A stretch of DNA of 64,000 bases, from contig NZ_JAKSDZ010000011.1 of assembly GCF_023509475.1 (NCBI RefSeq), positions 1-64,000 on the forward strand, written 5' to 3'. Below the pieces are notes generated by a model, which saw nothing but the letters and a program-made list of their open reading frames with translations, was not told the origin of the DNA and ran no database searches. Made by a program: the position numbers and the translations under genes. Below, in pieces: positions 36,742-45,654 of the stretch. The first letter of the stretch is position 1. Each line of letters begins with the position of its first letter. The DNA is from Aestuariirhabdus haliotis (lineage in GTDB: Bacteria; Pseudomonadota; Gammaproteobacteria; Pseudomonadales; Aestuariirhabdaceae).

Positions 36742-37380
36742 ATGGATTATCTTCAAGTTATCAGCTTTGCCATAATCGCCCTGCTGCTGGTTATCTCCCC
36801 CGGGCCCAATGGCCTGTTGATTGCGAAAACAGTGCCCAGCGCTGGCAAGCAAGCCGGATTCGCCAACGTTGCCGGTTTTCTGGCCGCTTTCTACCTTCAC
36901 GGTAGCCTGTCGATTCTGGGTATTTCGGTGATCCTGACCCAGTCGGCGGAAGCCTTTTTTGTGGTCAAACTGCTGGGTGCAGCATATCTCACCTGGATTG
37001 GTCTCAAAGCCCTGCTAAGCGCTACCCGTCCCAGCCCAAAACCTCAAACCAACGCAATACCCGGCCGCAGCAAAGCCAAGCTGAGCCGATCGTTTCTCGA
37101 AGGCTTTTTGACCAACGCCCTGAATCCCAAAGTGTCGATGTTTTATCTGGCCGCCTTTCCGCAATTTATGCCCATTGGCGACAACGCTATCAGCTATGCG
37201 TTCTTGCTGGTCACGGTTCATTCGCTGATTAATCTACTCTGGTTTTCCTCCATGGTGCTGTTGTTCTCACGTCTGGTTAGTGCGAGCAAAAATCCGGTTT
37301 TCCAACGAGTCCTACAGGGTGTTACCGGCGTGGTGTTTATCGGCTTTGGCGCAAAGCTGATGGCGCTGCAACCTAAATAG
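36742..37380 (+). CDS. LysE/RhtB-family amino-acid exporter
   Basis: A 212-residue inner-membrane exporter with about six helices. The LysE-family signature SPGPNGLL follows the first helix (about residues 20-27), and later segments (AYLTWIGLKAL, GFLTNALNPKVSMFYLAAFPQF) are diagnostic. The AAGGAG site before the ATG at 36742 decides the start over upstream open codons. It likely exports an amino acid or analogue by proton exchange. It ends just before a strong bidirectional terminator. Confidence 0.9.
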   Translation: MDYLQVISFAIIALLLVISPGPNGLLIAKTVPSAGKQAGFANVAGFLAAFYLHGSLSILGISVILTQSAEAFFVVKLLGAAYLTWIGLKALLSATRPSPKPQTNAIPGRSKAKLSRSFLEGFLTNALNPKVSMFYLAAFPQFMPIGDNAISYAFLLVTVHSLINLLWFSSMVLLFSRLVSASKNPVFQRVLQGVTGVVFIGFGAKLMALQPK

Positions 37381-37429
37381 ACCTGGGCATTGCCGGCAGG
37401 GATGGGGCAACTTTTGCCATTATCTACAG

Positions 37430-37468
37430 AAAAAAAGCCGCCCGGTTTGATCCACCGGACGGCTTTTT
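37430..37468. terminator. Bidirectional Rho-independent terminator
   Basis: GCCGCCCGGT (37437-37446) and ACCGGACGGC (37454-37463) form a 10-bp stem with one mismatch and a 7-nt loop. It is flanked by an A-run on the left and a T-run on the right (37464-37468), so it can stop transcription from both the LysE gene and the convergent nfeD-like gene. Confidence 0.88.
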
Positions 37469-37543
37469 CACTACTGGGCTTCTTTCTCAGGTCTGCTGAG
37501 ACTCTCGTTTTATAAACCCCAGAGATCTGATCGTGGAAGCTTA

Positions 37544-38014
37544 TTACACGGGCTTAACGCGAAAACGTCCCACATCAACCGAGGTTACCGCGACTCGCTG
37601 GCCAGCCTTGATCTCACTGACACCGGCCTTGTGGTCGACCTCGACTTTCCAGGTTATCCCTGAATACAGGGTTGAGCCCGGCTGGGTAGCGCTAATATCG
37701 CTCTCCAGCACAAACTCGTGACCAATAAAATCACTGCTGTTGTCTTTTTGGGATTTACGACCACCCTGTAAACGCTTGAGCGGTCGCCACAACAAGGCGG
37801 TGATAATACCGGTGCTGATACCGGTACAGGCCACACCGGCAGTCCAGGTTTCCGGAATCAGGGTCAGGCTCATTAACGCGCCGCTGGCTAACGCACCCAA
37901 GCCGGCGAACAGAAATACGCCGGTAACAAAACCGGTTAGCACTTCAACCGCCAGCAAGGCCAGGCCCAGGACCAACCAGAATTCCGCCTGGTGGTTGACG
38001 ATGTATTCAATCAT
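37544..38014 (-). CDS. NfeD-family membrane protein
   Basis: A 156-residue short NfeD protein: about three N-terminal membrane helices (about 10-80), then a cytoplasmic OB-fold domain (about 95-156, with FIGHEFVLESDI and a GQRVAVTSVDVGRFRVKP-like end). Such proteins pair with stomatin/SPFH proteins. It begins 15 nt after the qmcA-like gene, the usual operon order (as ybbK-ybbJ in E. coli), and likely acts as its membrane partner in quality control or lipid microdomains. Confidence 0.85.
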   Translation of the reverse strand: MIEYIVNHQAEFWLVLGLALLAVEVLTGFVTGVFLFAGLGALASGALMSLTLIPETWTAGVACTGISTGIITALLWRPLKRLQGGRKSQKDNSSDFIGHEFVLESDISATQPGSTLYSGITWKVEVDHKAGVSEIKAGQRVAVTSVDVGRFRVKPV

Positions 38015-38029
38015 CGCTGAACCTCCCCA

Positions 38030-38986
38030 CTAGGATTGAACGTTCTTGTCGGCGTTCAGGGTATTAATGATGGTCATGGCTTCGGCAACAACACCGGCCG
38101 CGCCGGTATTACCTTCGGGCAGCAGGACTACGGTGGAGTCCTTGGCAATCGCTTGCTTGGCATCGATCGCTTTATCGGCCAGGTTCAACTGAATCGCCTT
38201 CTGGCCTTCATGGGTATCGGCAACTCTACCAACCGTCTCAAGGGCGGTGGCTTGAGCCTCGGCCACGGCAATAATGGCTTTCGCCTCACCTTCGGCGCGT
38301 AGAATCTGCTCGGCCTTGTCGGCTTCCGCCGACAGCACCTGCGCCTGCTTGTCACCTTCGGCCACGTTAATCGCCGATTGACGCTGACCTTCGGATTCCA
38401 GGATGGTCGCGCGCTTTTCACGCTCCGCTTTCATCTGGCGTTCCATAGCATCAAGAATGGTACGAGGTGGCTCGATATCCTTGATCTCGTAACGCATCAC
38501 CTGAATGCCCCAGGGCTCGGACGCGGTATTGATGGCGTTCACGATATTGATGTTGAGGCTTTCACGCTCTTCAAAGGTTTTGTCCAGATCGATCTTACCG
38601 ATCTCACTACGCATGGTGGTTTGCGCCAGCTGGGACACCGCGTAAACGTAGTTATCGACACCGTAGGAAGCCTTGTAGGGGTCGAGCAATTTCAGGTACA
38701 GAACACCATCCACGACCAGAGAAATATTGTCCTTGGTGATGGCCGCCTGGCTAGGCACATCGTAGGCGTGCTCTTTCAGGGATTGCTCGTAGGTTACCTT
38801 GTCGATAAAGGGAACCAGCATATTCAAACCGGCTACCATGGTTTTGTTGTACTTGCCGAAGCGCTCGACGACGAAAGCCTGATTCTGCGGCACAAACTTG
38901 ACCGACGACTTGACCAGAATAACAACCAGTACTGCCAGCACTACCCAAAAATTAAAGATGAAGCCAAATAGCTGTTCGATCGCCAT
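38030..38986 (-). CDS. qmcA: SPFH/Band 7 membrane protein, QmcA-like
   Basis: A 318-residue stomatin-type protein: one N-terminal membrane helix (about 8-26), an SPFH domain (about 30-190 with FVPQNQAFVVERFGKY and WGIQVMRYEIKDIEPP), then a long Ala/Glu-rich coiled coil (about 190-265) that drives oligomerisation. It matches E. coli QmcA in length and in its nfeD partner. The likely role is membrane protein quality control and scaffolding. Confidence 0.88.
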   Translation of the reverse strand: MAIEQLFGFIFNFWVVLAVLVVILVKSSVKFVPQNQAFVVERFGKYNKTMVAGLNMLVPFIDKVTYEQSLKEHAYDVPSQAAITKDNISLVVDGVLYLKLLDPYKASYGVDNYVYAVSQLAQTTMRSEIGKIDLDKTFEERESLNINIVNAINTASEPWGIQVMRYEIKDIEPPRTILDAMERQMKAEREKRATILESEGQRQSAINVAEGDKQAQVLSAEADKAEQILRAEGEAKAIIAVAEAQATALETVGRVADTHEGQKAIQLNLADKAIDAKQAIAKDSTVVLLPEGNTGAAGVVAEAMTIINTLNADKNVQS

Positions 38987-39192
38987 TCTTTACTCTCCGT
39001 GATATTTGAATGAGCCGACCACAATAGCAGATCAGTTAGCAAAAAGCTGAGATATAGGTAAAACCCTGAGCCAGCTCTACGCTTCCGTCAGGAAGCCGGG
39101 ATTATGATTAAAATCTGTACTTGTACGTATTTATACCTATAGACTGAACCTTCATAAAAAAGACGGATTCGGATCTAATCAAGGAGAGAAAT

Positions 39193-40056
39193 ATGCGTTT
39201 TGCTATTGCGGCGTTCATGCTGGTGAGCATGTACTTTTCAACCAGTGCCAATGCTGCCGATTTAACCCAGACATTAAAGCGGATCGATAAATCCGGTGAG
39301 ATCAACCTGGGATATCGTGAAAACGAACCACCCATGTCTTTCCATGATCCCGATGGCAAACCGGTCGGCTATACCATCGATCTTTGTAATCTGATCGTTG
39401 CTGGCGTCAAGCTCAAGCTTGAACGCTCCGACATAAAAGTTAACTACGTTCCGGTCACTGCCGAGAATCGCTTTAGCGCTGTTCAGTCTAAAGAGATCGA
39501 TCTGCTCTGTGGTGCCACCACGAAAACCCTGAGCCGGTCGGAGCTGGTTGGTTTTACCCAGCTTACCTTTGTCACGGGTGCCTCGATGCTGAGCCTGACC
39601 GAAAAAGAAGTTCCCAGCATTAAGGATCTGAAAGGCAAACGCATCGCCGTAGTCAAGAACACCACGACTCTGGAAACTATTAAAAACATTATCACTGAGC
39701 GCCTGATCGATGCCGAAATTGTCCAAGTCGAGTCGGCCGTTGAAGCGATGGATATGCTGGATAAATCAGAGATCGATGCTTTCTCTTCTGATCAGGCGGT
39801 ATTGATCGGACAGATCATCGACCGGGAAGGTGTGAAGAAATATTCCCTGTCCAAAGAGATGTACTCATTCGAACCTTTTGCCATCGCTCTGCAGCGAGGC
39901 GATGCTGATTTCCAACTGGTCGCCGATCGAGTATTGGCCCAGCTCTATCGTAGCGGTCAAATCGGCACTATCTATAATCAGTGGTTCGGCCGCTTTGGCG
40001 AAAAAGCACCCATGATTTTACAGGCAATGTATCAGCTGAACGCTACACCAAAATAG
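39193..40056 (+). CDS. Periplasmic amino-acid-binding protein (SBP family 3), orphan
   Basis: A 287-residue solute-binding protein with a cleavable signal peptide (about residues 1-21, ANA-A site). The fold is type II periplasmic binding protein of family 3: YRENEPPMSFHDPDGKPVGYTIDL opening, then a LCGATTKTLSR segment, and a later FSSDQAVL motif. The nearest relatives by pattern bind glutamate/aspartate (GltI-like). No permease or ATPase gene lies beside it. It could serve a transporter encoded elsewhere or act as a sensor. An AAGGAGAG site precedes the ATG. Confidence 0.88.
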   Translation: MRFAIAAFMLVSMYFSTSANAADLTQTLKRIDKSGEINLGYRENEPPMSFHDPDGKPVGYTIDLCNLIVAGVKLKLERSDIKVNYVPVTAENRFSAVQSKEIDLLCGATTKTLSRSELVGFTQLTFVTGASMLSLTEKEVPSIKDLKGKRIAVVKNTTTLETIKNIITERLIDAEIVQVESAVEAMDMLDKSEIDAFSSDQAVLIGQIIDREGVKKYSLSKEMYSFEPFAIALQRGDADFQLVADRVLAQLYRSGQIGTIYNQWFGRFGEKAPMILQAMYQLNATPK

Positions 40057-40107
40057 TTCACTAATCGCCTGATTTGATAACCGGCGCTAGGCGAGCTTGA
40101 TGCTTGC

Positions 40108-40791
40108 CTAGCGCCAGGGCTTCTGCGCCAGAAAAATGGTATGGCGACTGCCTTTGCCTTGCCGTGCCCTCACGGTGCGAGTCTTGGCTTTAAAACCGGC
40201 TTTCTTGAGGCGAATGTTAAACATGGGATCAGCACCTGCCGACCAGATCGCCAGCATGCCTTCCGGGTGCAGACTGTCGTATATCGCGGCCAGCCCTGCC
40301 ATGGAATAGAGGCCGTTGTTATCGGTATGAGTGATACCTTCGGGGCCGTTATCCACATCGAGCAAGATGGCATCAAAACTTGGCTGACGAGGTGCAAACA
40401 GCTGCGCCACATCACCGGCATGAATGCGGGTACGACTGTCTCGCAGAGGGTGACCGGCACATTCCCCCAGCGGCCCTCGATTCCATTCGACCACTTCGGG
40501 AATCAGCTCAGCCACGGTCACTGTGGCCGATGCTGATACCGCCTTGAGTGCCGCCGCAAGAGTAAACCCCATACCCAGTCCGCCGACCAGAACCTGGGCA
40601 TCATCGGCTTCGCTCAGGTGGGCACAACCCAGCTCCGATAAAGCCTCTTCCGAACTGTGCACCCGGCTGTTCATCAGCTCGCCGCGAACGCCAGACAGGC
40701 GGATCGAAAATTCCTTATCCCGCTGGGATAGCTTTAGCTGACCACCACCGTTCGGAATGTCTGCCACACCCAATTCTGTCCAGGGATTCAT
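40108..40791 (-). CDS. Spermidine-synthase-like protein (paralogue B)
   Basis: A 227-residue protein with the same core as the gene at 28419-29144: LVGGLGMGFTLAAAL glycine loop (about 67-81), LLDVDNGPEG acidic segment (about 141-150), and an LYSMAGLAAIYDSLHPEG helix. It lacks the standard aminopropyltransferase signature and may be a methyltransferase-like enzyme of unknown substrate. It converges on the solute-binding protein gene, so there is no operon partner. Confidence 0.75.
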   Translation of the reverse strand: MNPWTELGVADIPNGGGQLKLSQRDKEFSIRLSGVRGELMNSRVHSSEEALSELGCAHLSEADDAQVLVGGLGMGFTLAAALKAVSASATVTVAELIPEVVEWNRGPLGECAGHPLRDSRTRIHAGDVAQLFAPRQPSFDAILLDVDNGPEGITHTDNNGLYSMAGLAAIYDSLHPEGMLAIWSAGADPMFNIRLKKAGFKAKTRTVRARQGKGSRHTIFLAQKPWR

Positions 40792-40849
40792 AACCGCCTC
40801 AAAAATATTGCCGAAGGAATGGCGCGCACTCTACCACAGTTGCTTAGAA

Positions 40850-40984
40850 GCACCTGTGATTAATTAGGGCACCCCTGATTATTTCGGATAGCGACCGAGG
40901 TTAGCTGCTGGCCGGCAAAGATCAGCACATAGGAAGGCATTCAACCAGACGTCCGATGGACGCCTGGCTTTCAAGTAGACTCGA
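40850..40984. repeat. Truncated, tandem copy of the dispersed inverted-repeat element
   Basis: A partial terminal repeat GCACCTGTGATTAATTA (40850-40866) is followed at once by another complete terminal end starting GGGCACCCCTGATTATTTC (40867-40885), preceded by TA. The second looks inserted into the first. No matching right end was found; a 9-bp imperfect hairpin with a 3-nt loop (around 40949-40969) follows. This gap upstream of the paralogue B gene carries no gene. Confidence 0.5.
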
Positions 40985-41018
40985 CGGCCCCCACCAAGGC
41001 GCCGTGAGCCACTCAGGC

Positions 41019-42170
41019 TTACATCAGTTTTTGATAGATACCGACGATTTCATCGCTAGTCGCTTCCCTCGGATTGGTCAACGAACAAGGATCATTGAGG
41101 GCATTGATCGCCATAAATTCCAGGCGCTCAACCTTCACACCGAGATCACCCAGTTTTTGCTTGGTACCCACCTTGGCGGACAACAACTCAATGGCTTGCA
41201 CGCCAGCTTCGGCGGCGTCGGACGCACTCATTGCGGTCACATCAACCCCCATTGCCTTGGCAATGTCGGCAAAACGCTCCGGCGTTTTTGCGGCATTAAA
41301 GCGGGCCACTTCGGGCAACAGGATCGCGTTGCACAGGCCATGCACCAGGTCATAAACACCTCCCAGCTGGTGCGCCATGGAGTGCACATAACCCAGCGAG
41401 GCGTTGGAAAACGCCATCCCGGCCAGATACTCGGCATATTGCATGGCGTCCCGGGCAGCACGGTCTTCACCGTTCTGAACGGCCGCTTCCAGATTGTTGG
41501 CAACCAATTCTATCGCCTTGATCGCGGACGCATCGGTAATTGGCGTTGCCATGGTGGAAACATAGGCCTCAACTGCATGAGTCAGGGCATCCATACCGGT
41601 CGCCGCCGTCAGGTGCTTGGGCATAGCTACCATCAGCTCGGTATCATTAACGGCGATAATCGGCGTGATGTTTTTGTCCACCACCGGATACTTGGTGTGA
41701 TTGGCTTCGTCGGTGACCACACTGAAGACGGTCATCTCGGCCGCCGTGCCCGCTGTGGTATTCACAGTAACCAACGGCAGTTGAGGCTTTTTGGACAGGT
41801 GGACCCCTTTTGAATAATCACTAATGTGACCGCCATTGGTCGCTACAAGAGCAATGCCCTTGGCACAATCGTGGGGCGAACCACCGCCAAATGAAATAAC
41901 AAAATCACAGCCCTCTTGCTGCAGCAAACTCAGGCCATCTTCGATATTTTTTTCGGTCGGGTTGGGCTTTACATCATCGAAAATAACAAAATCGATTTGA
42001 TGACTATCCAGTTCACGGGTCAGATTATCAACCAGCTTGATATCCACCAAAACCTTGTCGGTCACCACCAGGGCTTTTTTGAATTCCCTTGCGGTCAGCT
42101 CCGGGCCCAACTCTTTAATGGCGTCAGGACCCAACAAAGACATAGGGGGCATATAAAAGGCGTTACTCAT
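41019..42170 (-). CDS. Iron-containing alcohol dehydrogenase
   Basis: A 383-residue group III Fe-ADH, NAD(P)-dependent. The GGGSPHDCAKGIAL dinucleotide loop lies at about 95-108, and the metal ligands sit in GMDALTHAVEAYVS (Asp and His) and in the two histidines of HSMAHQLGGVYDLVHG. The pattern is of the YiaY/methanol-dehydrogenase-like subgroup; the substrate alcohol cannot be told. A GAGGAAT site precedes the ATG. Monocistronic in appearance. Confidence 0.93.
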   Translation of the reverse strand: MSNAFYMPPMSLLGPDAIKELGPELTAREFKKALVVTDKVLVDIKLVDNLTRELDSHQIDFVIFDDVKPNPTEKNIEDGLSLLQQEGCDFVISFGGGSPHDCAKGIALVATNGGHISDYSKGVHLSKKPQLPLVTVNTTAGTAAEMTVFSVVTDEANHTKYPVVDKNITPIIAVNDTELMVAMPKHLTAATGMDALTHAVEAYVSTMATPITDASAIKAIELVANNLEAAVQNGEDRAARDAMQYAEYLAGMAFSNASLGYVHSMAHQLGGVYDLVHGLCNAILLPEVARFNAAKTPERFADIAKAMGVDVTAMSASDAAEAGVQAIELLSAKVGTKQKLGDLGVKVERLEFMAINALNDPCSLTNPREATSDEIVGIYQKLM

Positions 42171-43069
42171 GGCTTATTCCTCACAATCAAATATAAAAAA
42201 GCATCCAATTCCAAGACCGAGGCGGTGATGAAGCAATAACATCGAAGCGGCTTCAGCGACCTCTGGAAAACCTTCTGTAGCAATCCGCTGCATCAGCGAT
42301 TCGTTTGCTACAGGCAAGAAAGGGCAGTCAACGCTGCCCTTTACATCAACCGATCACTACTTTGCCTTGCTTAAGCATTGGCAAGCTGCGGCTTAAGCTT
42401 GGCTTTTTCCTGCATTTCCAGATCAGGCTCGACTGCTGGACTAGTGGCCAACGCAGGAAACGATTTAACCTAAAAAAGCGCGACTCCAGACAAAAAAGAA
42501 TATAGCCTAATTGTTACCGTTGTTTTGCAAGCGACTGACTCTATTTGGGGATATCTGGCACCCTGTCATGGCAAATAAGGTAAGAACGGCGTACAAGAAC
42601 CCGGTACACCGATAACGGCGAGTTACTGCCCATAGAATTTTGGGTGCTCGATTCATTAGCTTTTTCTACCCAATAACCAAAAGCCTGACTTTTTACGATC
42701 CTGAAGTGCCCTTTGGATCTACCAAAAATACGTTCATGGCTACTTCAAGCGTGCTGAATACTATCCACACCGGAGCACATTCCGCTGAGCTTCCCGAACA
42801 ACCTGAAGCAATAAATAAACTCTAGTCATAACAAGCAAAAAATCCTATACGTATTTCTGGCAGACCTGAGCAAAGACTGACGCGGGTCATAGAAAGACCA
42901 ATTACTCATTTCGGTTTATACCTAGGGCACCGCTGATTAATTCAGAAGATGGATTTGATGTCGGACTGATAGCATAATGATGATCAAAGAGCCCAGAAAT
43001 CAGCTAACAGTAAGTTACCAGATAGCTTCAGGGTGATTTCGAGTTTTTCAGCAGGAAAATCATTATTCT
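42171..43069. other. Long intergenic stretch (about 900 bp) with hairpin and repeat end
   Basis: No convincing full gene. On the minus strand a short frame of about 25-30 codons ends at 42373-42371, and a 9-bp hairpin (AAAGGGCAG 42319-42327, CTGCCCTTT 42334-42342) follows it, looking like the 3' end of a lost gene plus terminator. A repeat end starts at 42925. The rest is AT-rich and uninformative. Confidence 0.45.
42925..42946 (+). repeat. Left terminal repeat bracketing the trpB segment
   Basis: Begins GGGCACCGCTGATTAATTC and is preceded by TA (42923-42924). It is the inverted partner, with 21 of 22 bases identical, of the repeat at 45532-45553. It belongs to the same family as the ends of the 15816-16078 element. 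Confidence 0.7.
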
Positions 43070-43689
43070 ATGATCTTTTTATTGGGCGAGAAAACTATCG
43101 AACAATCGGAAGACCTTGGCTCTTTTGATTGCCCGGTTTGCAAACATTCAACCCACCTACTCGATATTAAAAATCGAAATTATTTTACGATATTCTTTAT
43201 TCGTACATTCCCCTGGATACCATCGCTGAATATTTGAAATGTTCAGATTGCGGCCATGCTTTTTCCTCTAAAACCGATTCAGAACCAACCTATTATGATC
43301 CTTTGAAATCAATCCTGGCTTATCTGTTGGCCGGCTATGGGCTTATTAATGGCGTAGAGACCGCCAAAGATATTTTCCAGTCCGCGACCGGATCAAAAAT
43401 TGATTTTTCAGATTTACAGGAAAGGGTCGACAACATCCAACAGAACAACCAATTACCAGACGACTTGAAGCAGGTTGCCAGAAGACTAAGTTGGTTGGAT
43501 AAAGTGTTACTTATTGAAGCCGCCTACCTGCTTATATTTACCGCTCGCCCCATAGAATACGAGGAACGACTCAAGATCAATTTACTGGCCAACGCAATGG
43601 AAATAGGATTAGAAGGGGTTGATGCAATCATTAAGCATCTTCGAGATCAGGATTATAAAGGTTTTGCCCCCTTACAAATACCCAACTGA
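43070..43689 (+). pseudogene. Zinc-ribbon protein gene with a single-base frameshift
   Basis: Two overlapping frames make one recognisable protein. From the ATG at 43070 the first part gives a zinc-ribbon start (CPVC pair, then FFIRTF-like residues) but hits a stop at about 43220. The second Cys pair (CSDCGH) and a helical C-terminal domain resembling TerB-like modules continue in another frame to 43689. Adding one C to the CCCC run at 43210-43213 would restore a continuous 207-residue protein. It is either a pseudogene or a homopolymer sequencing error. It lies inside the repeat-bounded segment, next to trpB. Confidence 0.65.
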
Positions 43690-43840
43690 TGGACAGAGAA
43701 TAACGATAGAAACATCAAGTTTTTTTATAATGCTGCATCCTGTTCGATGCTTGAACCGATCCGTACTGTAACTTCATAGCAACAGCGCGATATAGCCCTT
43801 GGGTTATTCACGCGGCTTGATGATTGGCCCATAAGCACAG

Positions 43841-43891
43841 CAGAGCGCCGATCTATTGATCGTTAACCGATGCAATAGATCCAGCACTCTG
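43841..43891. terminator. Long hairpin between the zinc-ribbon gene and trpB
   Basis: Arms at 43841-43858 and 43873-43891 pair over about 16-18 positions with a few mismatches (core GATCTATTG/CAATAGATC, flanked by CAGAG/CTCTG). A smaller ATCG/CGAT stem lies in the loop. It sits between two convergent genes, so it could end either transcript, but there is no U-run in either direction. Confidence 0.5.
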
Positions 43892-43908
43892 ATCGCTGAA
43901 ACTTGCCA

Positions 43909-45108
43909 CTACAATCCGAGTTTATTGGCAACAAAATCCACGTCTTTATCACCCCGTCCCGAAAGATTGATCAAAATACTTTGATCGCTTGGCATCGCCT
44001 TGGCGGCTCGCATCGCATAGGCTACCGCATGGGCACTTTCCAGCGCAGGAATAATGCCTTCCACACGAGAAAGCGTCATAAAGGCATCCAGACACTCCTC
44101 ATCAGTCGCGCTCTGGTAATCCACACGCTTAATGTCTTTCAGGTAGCAATGTTGAGGCCCTACACCTGGATAGTCGAGCCCCGAAGCGATGGAGTAAACC
44201 GGCAAAGGATTACCTTCATCATCTTGCAGGTTGTAACACTCAAACCCATGCAGTGCTCCCTTGCTTCCCAATGTTAGCGTGGCAGCATGGTCGGCTGTAT
44301 CCAAACCTTTTCCGGCGGGTTCTACACCAACAATTTTCACATCTCTGTCTTCAAGGAAAGCGGTGAAGAGACCCAGGGCATTTGAGCCACCGCCTACGCA
44401 AGCGGTGATCATATCCGGCAGTTTTCCCTTTTTTTCCAGAAACTGTGCCCGCGCTTCTTTGCCGATAACACTCTGAAAGTCTCTCACCATTCGAGGGAAA
44501 GGGTGCGGTCCGACGACAGAACCTATCGCGTAGAAAAAATTGACCGGATCTTTCAAATATTCCTCAAAGGCACTATCAACGGCGTCTTTCAAGGTTTTGG
44601 TACCTCGAGTAACGGGTACCAGCTTGCAACCAAGGATTTTCATTTTGGTCACATTGGGGTGCTCTTTTTCGATATCGATCTGCCCCATATGAATTTCGCA
44701 TTTGATACCCACCAAAGCGCACGCGGTGGCCAGAGCGACACCGTGTTGACCCGCACCGGTTTCTGCCAGCACCTTGGTTTTGCCCATATGCTTGGCAAGC
44801 AGAGCCTCCCCCAGACAATGATTGATTTTATGGGCACCGGTATGATTGAGGTCTTCGCGCTTCAGAAAAATCTGCGCCCCACCAATCTGATCGGACAAAC
44901 GCTTAGCATGATAGATAGGACTGGGTCGCCCCGTATAATCAGCATTCAATAACCGCAATTCCTGCTGAAAGGCCTCAGTTTGACTAACCTGCTCGTAAGC
45001 TTCGTTAATCTCATCCATGATCTGTTTAAGTTCCGGCGGAACGATCTGCCCACCGTACTCGCCAAAATACCCTCGCTCATCGGGCATTGGAGCAAATTCA
45101 AATGACAT
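43909..45108 (-). CDS. trpB: Tryptophan synthase beta subunit, unlinked to trpA
   Basis: A 399-residue PLP enzyme that condenses indole with serine. It has the PLP lysine Lys94 (GAHKIN), the catalytic Glu116 (AETGAGQHG) and the Gly-rich phosphate loop [15 protein letters not shown] site 6-9 nt before the ATG at 45108 decides the start over an open extension of 22 codons. No trpA, trpF or other trp gene is nearby; most gammaproteobacteria keep trpBA together. The sequence differs noticeably from Pseudomonas or enteric TrpB in several loops, so this may be a stand-alone or extra copy. The upstream leader shows no Trp-codon attenuator. Confidence 0.92.
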   Translation of the reverse strand: MSFEFAPMPDERGYFGEYGGQIVPPELKQIMDEINEAYEQVSQTEAFQQELRLLNADYTGRPSPIYHAKRLSDQIGGAQIFLKREDLNHTGAHKINHCLGEALLAKHMGKTKVLAETGAGQHGVALATACALVGIKCEIHMGQIDIEKEHPNVTKMKILGCKLVPVTRGTKTLKDAVDSAFEEYLKDPVNFFYAIGSVVGPHPFPRMVRDFQSVIGKEARAQFLEKKGKLPDMITACVGGGSNALGLFTAFLEDRDVKIVGVEPAGKGLDTADHAATLTLGSKGALHGFECYNLQDDEGNPLPVYSIASGLDYPGVGPQHCYLKDIKRVDYQSATDEECLDAFMTLSRVEGIIPALESAHAVAYAMRAAKAMPSDQSILINLSGRGDKDVDFVANKLGL

Positions 45109-45531
45109 AGTGGCACCCTCAAATGTTTTTATAAGACAAAAAAGTATATCGGATTTCACCCGACAAAGAATCATAGAGAAGAGTCATAAGAATGCTGTCA
45201 AACTCAATCGGTAAACATTCCCCTCTTTATGGACGAACGAACGCTCTATCTCGTGTACTTTGTGTCCAGCCTTCCTTCTCAACCGGGCTCTAAGATCATC
45301 CTGATTGATTCGGGTAAATCCTGGTCTCCCGGCCAGCTCAGAGTCAGAGTACGCCTTTGAAATACGGCCGAGGCTTTCGAGGAGGCACAGTAAAGTTCTG
45401 GAAGCCCCGCAGGGCCACCCGAGAATACTTCTCTTTTCCGACTCTTGTCCTGTATGACGCACTTCGCCGTCATAAAAAGTTATCTCAGGTATCGCTGAGT
45501 TCTGCCTGATTCGCCTGAAAGCCAGAGTTCA
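45109..45531. repeat. trpB upstream region and degenerate interior of the repeat element
   Basis: This stretch holds the trpB promoter region (a TATACT box about 40 nt before the start) and then sequence related, partly in inverted orientation, to the inside of the 15816-16078 element (for example the AGCCCCGCAGGGCC block near 45411). About 30 bp before the right end are identical to the same region of that element. No gene is supported. Confidence 0.45.
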
Positions 45532-45553
45532 TCTGAATTAATCAGAGGTGCCC
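45532..45553 (-). repeat. Right terminal repeat bracketing the trpB segment
   Basis: Ends GAATTAATCAGAGGTGCCC and is followed by TA (45554-45555). It is the inverted partner of 42925-42946. The preceding 30 bp match the right end of the 15816-16078 element exactly, so this is a true element end. Confidence 0.7.
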
Positions 45554-45654
45554 TAGTTATCACTTGATGTTAGTTTCTCCTATGCATACCCTTTTCAAAC
45601 AACGTATGGTCGATTATCCATACACAAAACATCTCTGAATAATGAGGTAAACCA

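Noticed and set aside
42640-42825. 61-codon open frame in the long intergenic stretch
   Set aside because: Only a TTG start without a ribosome-binding site, no recognisable pattern; cannot be supported as a gene.
45061-45180. Trp attenuator or leader peptide before trpB
   Set aside because: The upstream open codons contain no tryptophan codons and no terminator/antiterminator pair was seen.
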